A stretch of DNA of 7,815 bases from Ruminococcus flavefaciens. GTDB taxonomy: Bacteria > Bacillota > Clostridia > Oscillospirales > Ruminococcaceae. The translations under genes and the position numbers were made by a program. The stretch spans positions 1 to 7,815 of the forward strand of contig CADBAC010000141.1 in the NCBI GenBank assembly GCA_902792495.1, read 5' to 3'. Shown here piece by piece: positions 6,384 to 7,815 of this stretch (positions are counted from its first letter, which is position 1; the number at the start of each line of letters is the position of its first letter). Under the pieces are notes generated by a model, which was not told where the DNA came from, ran no database searches, and saw only the letters and a list, made by a program, of their open reading frames with translations.

Positions 6384-7144
6384 TTCTGTAACCTCTCATT
6401 ATAGCTTCAGTCATTTTAACAGCACGGGCATTTTCCCTGACATCGTGAACTCTGATAAAGGAGATGCCCTTCATCACGCCTGCCACGGTAATTGCAAGAG
6501 TGCCTTCCAGCCTGTCATCCGAGGGAAGGTCAAGGGTAAGGCCTATCACCGATTTTCTCGATGCTCCCAGAAGCACGGGAAGTCCCATAGCTTTGCGGAA
6601 TTCGTCTATGCGGTCAATGGCTTCGAGGTTGTTCTCGTAGGTCTTGCCGAATCCCACACCGGGATCAACGATTATCCTGTCACGGGAAATTCCTGTCGGC
6701 ATAGTCGGTGTTGTCCCTGTTGTGCATAAGACAGCAGGCCGCTCCCGTTTTGGCAATCAGAGCAGCCATTTCGCCGCCGTCATAGCGAAGTCCCCATATG
6801 TCGTTGATAAGGTCGGCACCTGCGGAAAGTCCTGCTTCTGCCACTTTATATTTATAAGTATCAAGGGAAACGGGAATGTCGAATCTCTGCTTTATCGCTT
6901 CGATAACGGGAACGACTCTCTCGATCTCTTCTGCGTCGCTTATTTTTGTATATCCGGGACGAGTTGATTCTCCGCCCACATCCACGATATCCATGCCCTC
7001 GGCTATCATCTGCTCGGTATGCCGTAAAGCGCTGTCGATGCTGTTGAAGCTTCCGCCGTCGGAAAAGGAATCGGGGGTTACGTTGAGGATCCCCATGATA
7101 TAGCATTTTTTGTCCGTGTCAAATCTGTGTCCGCCGATATCCAT
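6376..7144 (-). pseudogene. folP: Dihydropteroate synthase, broken by an internal deletion and frameshift
   Basis: The intact enzyme joins 6-hydroxymethyl-dihydropterin pyrophosphate to p-aminobenzoate and is the sulfonamide target. The first frame (from 7144, GGAG eight bases upstream) has NVTPDSFSDGG (21-31), VGGESTRPG (56-64), SLDTYK (93-98), NDIWG (114-118) and LMHNRDNTDYAD (139-150), then RNFP and a stop at 6680. The rest lies in a different frame from about 6693 to 6376: GISRDRIIVDPGVGFGK, LLGASRKSVIG and FIRVHDV. Between DYAD and GISRD the family normally has some 20-25 more residues (a helix leading to the DPG strand). So about 70 bases, of the form 3n+2, appear deleted. The truncated 154-residue product lacks the pyrophosphate- and pABA-site residues and should be inactive. 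HD-domain gene and folP are 3 bases apart; the 3' end overlaps folB-folK. An assembly error is the alternative. Confidence 0.87.
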
Positions 7145-7147
7145 AGC

Positions 7148-7633
7148 TTAAACTCCTATCTCGTTGTTGCGTTTGTATTCAGGCCAGTTGCATTCATTCT
7201 GAGCTTTACAGCAGAAGCATAGCCTCGACTTTTTGTCCGCACGGAAAAAGATCTTCTCCAGCTCTGTCTTGCCGCTTTCGGCAGTGCGGTGAGCGGAGAT
7301 AAGGCTGATTATCTCCCTTTTCACATCTTCGGGACAGCCTGTTTCACTGAGGATATCCCCTGCAATAACTGCGCTTGCCTTATCGTGAGGGATACCGCTG
7401 CGGTACTCCTCAACTCTGCCGATATCATGAAGCAGCGCCGCCGAATAGATTATATCGCAGTCAGCGTCTATGCCGTTTTCCTGACAGAGGATGAGTGCTA
7501 TCCTTGCCACATTGAGGAAATGCTCCATATCGTGGCCGCAGAATATCCTGTCCTTTTCCATATCTTCAAGCTCTTTCACAAGCTGACGGTAACGCTGATT
7601 TTTTATGATCTTATTTGTAAGTTCCAGTTTCAT
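7148..7633 (-). CDS. HD-domain metal-dependent phosphohydrolase of the folate operon
   Basis: A 161-residue cytosolic HD-superfamily protein. The metal and catalytic residues are HDMEH (34-38), LLHDIGR with His69 and Asp70, IPHDKAS with His83, ISAHR with His115 and RADK with Asp133. This is enough for a one- or two-metal phosphohydrolase site. The C-terminal tail has a cluster CFCC-x5-C (Cys139, 141, 142 and 148), which may bind a metal. The substrate is unknown. It heads the operon ahead of folP, folB-folK and folA, and folate synthesis needs a phosphohydrolase to remove phosphates from dihydroneopterin triphosphate; filling that step is a context-based inference. The start at 7633 is preceded by GGAAG seven bases upstream. 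The folP ribosome binding site lies in its last codons. Confidence 0.88.
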   Translation of the reverse strand: MKLELTNKIIKNQRYRQLVKELEDMEKDRIFCGHDMEHFLNVARIALILCQENGIDADCDIIYSAALLHDIGRVEEYRSGIPHDKASAVIAGDILSETGCPEDVKREIISLISAHRTAESGKTELEKIFFRADKKSRLCFCCKAQNECNWPEYKRNNEIGV

Positions 7634-7690
7634 TTTTCATCTTCCGAATAGTAGGATTACGGATCATTTTTATGCTGTCCGTTTTCTGTC

Positions 7691-7719
7691 ATTATACATT
7701 ATTATTCACAGATTGTCAA
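7691..7719 (-). promoter_or_regulatory. Consensus sigma-A promoter of the folate operon
   Basis: On the minus strand TTGACA (7714-7719) and TATAAT (7691-7696) are perfect hexamers 17 bases apart. Transcription should start near 7684, giving a leader of about 50 bases before the HD gene. Within the leader ACGGA and TCCGT could form a small hairpin, too weak to call a riboswitch. Confidence 0.92.
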
Positions 7720-7757
7720 TATCTCCCCTTGCAGCACCACGGAAATCAATAATATTT

Positions 7758-7815
7758 TGTAGGGGCTGCCTTTGGCAGTCCTTGCAATAATCAGGAGGGC
7801 CGCCAAAGGCAGCCC
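7758..7815. repeat. Palindromic repeat-like element, truncated by the window edge
   Basis: GGGCTGCCTTTGGC (7763-7776) and GCCAAAGGCAGCCC (7802-7815) are perfect 14-base inverted repeats around a 25-base centre in which TCCT and AGGA can also pair. The left flank TTTTGTAGGGG resembles the edges of short interspersed palindromes that I recall from Ruminococcus-type genomes (TGTAGGGGC...GCCC). It lies upstream of the folate promoter, outside any visible gene. The right border is beyond the window. It might instead be a terminator hairpin for a gene to the right. Confidence 0.65.

Noticed and set aside
5619..6404. 261-codon open frame on the plus strand opposite folB-folK
   Set aside because: It mirrors the FolB-FolK reading frame, whose catalytic motifs are all present on the minus strand; no ribosome binding site or family resemblance.
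7611..7667. 18-codon open frame overlapping the HD gene start, as a possible leader peptide
   Set aside because: No convincing ribosome binding site, no runs of a regulatory amino acid, and no attenuator hairpin follows it.

Overview
The window looks like chromosomal DNA of a Gram-positive gut or rumen anaerobe of the class Clostridia, probably a Ruminococcus-like member of the Oscillospiraceae. This rests on moderate GC content, strong AGGAGG-type ribosome binding sites, near-consensus sigma-A promoters, a DUF6110 plus heavy-metal P-type ATPase pair, and a folate operon containing an HD-domain gene and a folB-folK fusion. The genus is inferred from remembered protein similarity, not from a search.

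Layout. Positions 1-1187 (minus strand) hold the start of an FtsX-type ABC export operon: the ATP-binding protein, then the first 158 codons of its permease, cut by the window edge. Its promoter region (about 1200-1271) has an extended -10 box and a cluster of inverted TAGTTA/TAACTA half-sites that looks like a repressor operator. A strong hairpin terminator (1284-1317) separates it from the transcription unit upstream. Positions 1363-3821 (minus strand) encode a small membrane-anchored DUF6110-type protein followed by a 700-residue P1B-type ATPase whose metal-site motif is S-C-A-L-K instead of CPx. A UUCG hairpin lies between the two. Positions 3822-4059 are a divergent intergenic region with a perfect TTGACA-N17-TATAAT promoter facing right.

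Positions 4060-5068 (plus strand) are a glycerate kinase gene broken by an internal deletion with loss of frame. It converges on a minus-strand folate operon at 5086-7633. In transcription order this is an HD-domain hydrolase, folP (dihydropteroate synthase), folB-folK (aldolase/pyrophosphokinase fusion) and folA (dihydrofolate reductase), tightly packed behind a second perfect consensus promoter (7691-7719). folP is also broken by an internal deletion with frameshift, so this copy of the pathway lacks the step that joins the pterin to p-aminobenzoate. The right edge (7758-7815) carries one end of a palindromic repeat-like element.

No tRNA, rRNA, CRISPR array, transposase or phage gene is visible, and I see no convincing wholly new system. 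The most noteworthy signals are the two similar lesions in glycerate kinase and folP (real decay or assembly error), the non-CPx metal pump with its small partner, and the HD protein with a Cys cluster in the folate operon.
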